A DNA stretch of 64,000 bases from Amblyornis subalaris (Eukaryota > Chordata > Aves > Passeriformes > Ptilonorhynchidae): NCBI GenBank assembly GCA_018881555.1, contig JACAXG010000052.1, positions 5,506,156-5,570,155 on the forward strand, given 5' to 3'. Of the stretch, positions 59,849 to 64,000 are shown piece after piece (within the stretch, counting starts at the first letter, position 1; the number at the start of each line of letters is the position of its first letter). The notes under the pieces are model-generated. The model made no database searches. It worked only from the letters and a program-made list of their open reading frames with translations, and was not told the DNA's origin. A program made the translations under genes and the position numbers.

Positions 59849-61144
59849 CTGGAGCATGTCTATTTCTGTGTGTTATTCTTACATTGGTGAAAAGCTGAGA
59901 CATACAAGACTGATTCTCAAAATATTTGGAAAATTATCTTGATTGCCTAAAGAGTTTGGCTCTTTAAATGCTCAAGAGATAAATTTAGCCACCAAATTTA
60001 ACCTTTTTCATGGACTAGAGTAATGCTTTTTCATTTATTACTGCTTACAGCTGCAGTTCAGTTGAGGAGGTGCACAATTAATAGGATAAAATGCATTTGG
60101 AAAAATTATGCCAATTCCAGAGGAAGTTATTGTCCATGACTACACTAAAAGGTTTACAAATTTGTTATTTAAATTATTTGAATATTCTGTAAGATCAAAT
60201 TTTTACCTAAGGACTTCTGTAGGATATGAGTTGTACTTCATTTTAATATATTACATTATTCATTTTATATACTAACTGGTTTGAAGCAAGATGGAGATAA
60301 TTCAAAGAACTCGTATATCAGACACTAAAATCCAGTATCTTAAAAAAGATTCTTTGCAATATTTCTGAAATACCAGCAGTTCCCAAATCTCCCAACAACA
60401 CACAGAAACTAATCCTTGTTAGTAGCAGCAGTAAATTTGTTATTATTCCAGACCAGCACTCCTATGCCATGTTACCCTCAACCACNTAGTCACAGGCATA
60501 GGACTTTCAGTTTTGATTTCCAGGTCTTCAGATAATGAAGTGACATGCAATGAATTTGCCAGCCATGAACTTTTGCTGATTTGTTAAAAAACTAAATATT
60601 TCAGATTTTTAATCATACAATAACTATATACGTTGGCTGGGTCAGCTGCTTTGGTGCAAGAAGAGAGTTCCACCATTGATATCAATGGCCTTAGGAATAT
60701 CTTAACATCTCATTTTATCCCATAATTAATTACTATTTTTTATCCTGTCAATTACTTAGAGTGGGACTATGGATCCTTTTCCTGTGGCTGAATGCAAAGG
60801 GGCTGTAAAAGGCTATTGCTAAAGAAAGGTTATTGCTGAGGAAAGTTAAAATTATCAGTTAAAGTATAAACAAAAAAACCCAAGGAGTCCTTAAAAAGAC
60901 ATATTAGGTTTCTGAAAATTTCTGAGTTTATTGCTAGATGCTATTAATAAATTTGCACATAATAACATTAATTAGGTTGAAATTATCTACATTTCTTTTT
61001 AGGTTGTTTTTTTTTTTCAACAAAGAGGAGGCTGTATTTATCCCTTAATCATATGTTGCAACACAAAGTTTAACATCTCTAACGGTGGTAAGTAAGAAAG
61101 TGTCTGCTAAAATTAAACTCATAAACTTTACGGTCCCTTCTCTC

Positions 61145-61450
61145 TAATATTCTAAATACATCAAGAACTACAGATCAATGTAGCTGCCAGAGGAATTATT
61201 GGTGAGGATTATATCAACAAAGAATTGGAGGATAAAGCCATAATGAATGTTACTTCACATGGGGTCAAGAATAATTGTGTTTTTCNAAAGCCTAACAGTC
61301 CTGTTGTCTTTTGTACTGATTTGGATGTTTCTGACTGATCAAGAGAGCTGTGTAGCCATTGTGCATTTTGACTTCTCAAACATTTAAGACCGTGTACCTT
61401 TTGATTTAATAAAGTTCGGTATTATAAAACAGCATGTCTTAAGAATTTTG
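61145..61450 (+). mobile_element. Old CR1/L2-like LINE reverse-transcriptase fragment
   Basis: The plus strand shows, across frameshifts and stops, the order of the CR1-clade reverse-transcriptase core. There is an NYRxxS-like start (K-N-Y-R-S/E-L-Q-I-N near 61163), then residues readable as EDYINKELEDKAIMNVTSHG (about 61203-61262). The active-site neighbourhood follows, in which the family's A-V-D-I-V-Y-L-D-F-S-K-A-F-D appears decayed as C-V-A-I-V-H-F-D-F-S-N (about 61350-61384) and then R-V-P-F-D. It is more diverged than the other CR1 copies and so is older. It ends where the GC-richer repeat begins near 61457. Confidence 0.7.
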
Positions 61451-61456
61451 TACATG

Positions 61457-62150
61457 TTAGGGGTTGGAGACATGATGGGATTGCTGCGACCTGGGGGGGA
61501 TCTCCTTCATGGCCCACCGCAGCAGGGTCTGTGCGGACTCTCAGCACCAAGGTAGTCCTCCCGTCCTAGCCAGATCAAAGGGAGACTGCTGTGGTTCCCT
61601 GTCCCCAGGCCCAGTCACTCTGTAGGTTGAAGGTATTTTCCCACAGGCGNACATATGGTACAAGCAATGCTGGACACACACCCCAGCACAGAGAGCAGTG
61701 CCCATCTTGGTACCCACAAGAACACAAACACCACAGCTTGGTTCTTTTCACCCTCACTGAATGACCAGGATGGGAGTTCCTTAGTGGAGTATACACACCT
61801 CCCTGGAAAAACGTGGTCTCTCCAGTAGCTGATTTAAAGCCCTCAGCTTACCCAGTGTTTCGTCCCCAGACCCTTATCTCCTCCAGCTGATGGCACCTGG
61901 ACTCATGATTCCTTCAGACCTATAGTCTATCCCTCCAGCAGCTGGCACTCAGACCTCTTATGCTTGCAAATTAATTTAAGGTGACCTTCCACAGCACTCA
62001 CACATGAAGTCTTACGATCTAGAGTTCAGAAAAGATAGCTAGAAATTAATACAAATATAGGATAAACTACAATGGTCAAGCAAGGCTCAGTCAGACAAGC
62101 ACATCAACTAGCAGGGCTCAGTCAGAAAAGCGTATCAACTAGCACTTGCT
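61457..62150. mobile_element. Unclassified GC-richer interspersed repeat, possibly LTR-type
   Basis: From TGTTAGGGGTTGGAGACATG (61457) composition rises sharply. The block carries GCGACCTGGGGGG, CCCACCGCAGCAGGG and several CTCC-AGCTG-TGGCA/CTGGCAC motifs (about 61,880-61,950). Near its right end is a tandem pair of about 31 bases (62,084-62,144). It begins with TGTTAG, an acceptable LTR start, but I found no matching CA end with a target duplication and no viral coding motif. It interrupts or abuts the CR1-like fragment to its left. The small open frame 61575-61796 (minus) is not recognisable. Confidence 0.4.
62084..62144. repeat. Tandem pair, period 31 (GGCTCAGTCAGA...ATCAACTAGCA)
   Basis: GGCTCAGTCAGACAAGCACA... 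at 62084 and GGCTCAGTCAGAAAAGCGTA... at 62115, each ending ATCAACTAGCA. The two 30-base units differ at about three positions. Short tandem units of this kind are common near the upstream end of retroviral LTRs, but here the host element is unidentified. Confidence 0.88.
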
Positions 62151-64000
62151 CAGCTGTGACCAATACTTTTGTATGCCTTTTACCCTCTTCTCTTCTGTAC
62201 TTATAAATCTTAATTCATCTTCGCCCCTCCATTTGCCCCACTTTCATCTTTACCCTCAAAATGCCATAATAGGTCCCACACAGTCCCACACTGCTGTGTT
62301 CCCAGTTTCAGTTTCTCCTCTACCCTGTGGTTACTTGTGTATCCCTTTAGTTCGTATGACATTATGGAGAGAATTTCTGTTGTTGAATCATCCTATGGTT
62401 CTCCTGTGATAATCTTGGGAGCAGTCAATTCAATACACTCTGTTTTCACAGTCTAGGTTACTAGGATTCCCCCATCTGTCATTTTTCCTCTGATTCTCAT
62501 GTAGAATATTTTCTTGTGCGTAATTTGCTTAGCCTTTAGTCAAGTAATCTAATATTAAATAGAGAAAAAAAAATTCACAATCAACAAAAACAAATAAACA
62601 AGCAAACAAAAAAAACCAAAACACATCGCAAAAAGCATGTAAAATCATGAAGAAATAAAATAACAATGTAATTGCCTAAGTTACACAAGGAAAGTGGAAG
62701 AAAATCTGAATTTCTGGAGACAAGAAAATGTGCTTTATAACAGCTGTATGTTTTCCAAAACTTGCATGCCTTTCATTACCTGCTTAAAGTTGACCCTCAT
62801 AGATCTCACAAGCAAATTGAAATAAATTGATGTAGTTTCNTAAATTCTGTGGGTTGCTAGCAACAAAACAGAATTCCCCCACATATAGCCTTCTCCCTAT
62901 AGCATGGGATTCATTTTGGGGTCTGGTAGAAGGAAAATACTTTCTTGAATAAATAATAGCAAGTGACTTTGAGAAAACTGAAGCTGTTGGACNGACAACT
63001 CAGAGCTGCAGGAAGTCCCCAACCAGTCTCCTTGAAAACAGCCTGCATAATGTGATATTTGATGGAAAGAAATAAAAGAAAAAGTGCTTCTTTGAGTCAA
63101 AGCAAGATAGAAATTGCATCTTATTTTAATGTTGTTATTTCATGGAGAGAAGAAATACAATACTAAAAATAGAGTTATTGTAAAAGTTTAAGCAGAAACC
63201 ATATTAGAATGACTGAAGAAATTGTGAGAAGACATGAATACCTAAACTGTGAAAAAAAAAAAATCATACTAGAAGGGTTTTTTACATTGAGGACCTAGAA
63301 GCTTCAATTAAGGAACCAAGATGATAGTTTTGTGACTGAAGCCAATTAAGTTCTGGATGGCCATATAAGGTATATGATTGAATTGCTATCCATAGAGATT
63401 TCAAGTCAAATTGAATGATGTACATAACAAGGTGCTCCCTTGCTCTCATTTGGAACAGTATTTTAACTCATTTATGTGTATTTACAGAAACAGTGGTCCT
63501 TCCTTGCAGCACAATCTCTTGACTCTTAAGTANGCCAAACTGCATTTTTGACAAAATTACCTTCCAAAATAGAGCAAATTGGTTCCTCTGAGAAAATTTC
63601 CTGTTAATGATTTGAGCTGTTTAACTGAAACAAACAGGAAATATTCTTTCAGGTTATTTAACTAAAGAGGTTGGGTGGGTGTGGGGGTGTGATTAGGTTT
63701 TACCTTTCTCTGAAAGGACAAATGGCCACAGCTGCAGATGATTCAGGATGAGTCAGTGCTGCCTTGCTGCCTGATGGCTTTCTCACAGAGTTCAAGGATT
63801 ACAAAATACAGAGCCAGGAAGGAGTCAGTTCCTCAGTAAGGTCAGTGAAGTTTCTGCAAGACAGCATTTCTCTGTGGTATGTGGCCGTGCTTCACGTCTT
63901 AAATAGTAAATATATGGTTAGTTTACATTCGTTGTATAACATATGTCATCTAATCAATTCTGTCAGTGCAGGTCTACAAGGTTTGGTGACACTCCAACTT
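62151..64000. other. AT-rich non-coding sequence
   Basis: No gene recognised. It holds an A-rich simple tract (about 62,566-62,632, ACAAA/ACAAAC units) and an AP-1/MARE-like GATGAGTCAGTGC at about 63,748-63,760 in a less AT-rich final part (63,660-63,900). A run of TGGGTGGGTGTGGGGGTGTG starts at about 63,673. Confidence 0.5.
62566..62632. repeat. A-rich simple sequence (ACAAA / ACAAAC units)
   Basis: A run of about 65 bases made mostly of A with C every three to six bases. Possibly an old poly(A) tail expanded by slippage. Confidence 0.75.

Larger units (their letters stand above)
54851..61144. other. Mostly AT-rich non-coding sequence
   Basis: No gene recognised. The 55,100-55,660 part is less AT-rich and carries an 89-codon plus frame (55386-55655, including HFMDDIPRREEESAHLLSGW) without splice signals I would defend. 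A T/G-rich simple tract with TTTG units lies at 57,943-58,018. A motif cluster with an octamer and CCAAT boxes lies at 59,739-59,848. Confidence 0.45.

Noticed and set aside
1..64000. Bacterial-style features (operons, ribosome binding sites, CRISPR, rho-independent terminators)
   Set aside because: The window is vertebrate nuclear DNA by its CR1 and LTR content, so such features are not expected and none is seen.

Overview
The window looks like bird nuclear DNA from an intergenic or deep intronic gene desert. The base composition is strongly AT-rich, CpG is scarce, and no open frame is longer than about 170 codons. The recognisable coding matter is decayed retrotransposon sequence. The bird assignment rests on several CR1 LINE fragments with the characteristic avian 3' half (FADD reverse-transcriptase box, C-terminal coding part, 3' tail ending in ATTCTATGATTCTG-like sequence). 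It also rests on two endogenous-retrovirus LTRs whose ends match the familiar avian LTR ends (TGTGCTGGTTTT-like / CCACAACA-like). There are no operons, no rRNA or tRNA gene, no CRISPR array and no intact host gene that I can recognise. About 40 scattered single N bases show this is a draft or consensus assembly.

Layout. 1-9.7 kb: AT-rich unique sequence with a CR1 reverse-transcriptase scrap (about 2.05-2.25 kb, minus), an LTR-like GC-rich island (3.24-3.76 kb) and one weak exon-like open frame (6.83-7.03 kb). 9.74-10.52 kb: a CR1 3' half (plus). 15.36-15.62 and 22.36-22.61 kb: two direct copies of an unnamed repeat of about 258 bp, about 7 kb apart. 19.9-20.5 kb: a second LTR-like island related to the one at 3.2-3.8 kb. 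23.6 kb: a CR1 tail. 24.57-24.69 kb: a small exon-like block with good splice signals. 32.24-32.62 kb: CR1 (minus). 35.18-36.01 kb: CR1 (minus) split by a complete solo LTR (35,256-35,814) that is flanked by a near-perfect 5-bp target-site duplication. 37.0-37.3 kb: a pyrimidine tract. 43.13-43.78 kb: CR1 (plus) with a young CTCTG expansion. 47.15-47.26 kb: CR1 tail. 53.88-about 54.85 kb: a second endogenous-retrovirus LTR. 61.15-61.45 kb: an old CR1/L2-like reverse-transcriptase fragment abutting an unclassified GC-richer repeat up to about 62.15 kb.

Nothing here works together as a pathway. The history that can be read is one of layered retrotransposon insertion and decay, with small local tandem duplications and palindromes. 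The two exon-like blocks and the octamer/CCAAT motif cluster at 59.7-59.9 kb are the only hints of host function, and both are weak. I found no convincing new biological system.
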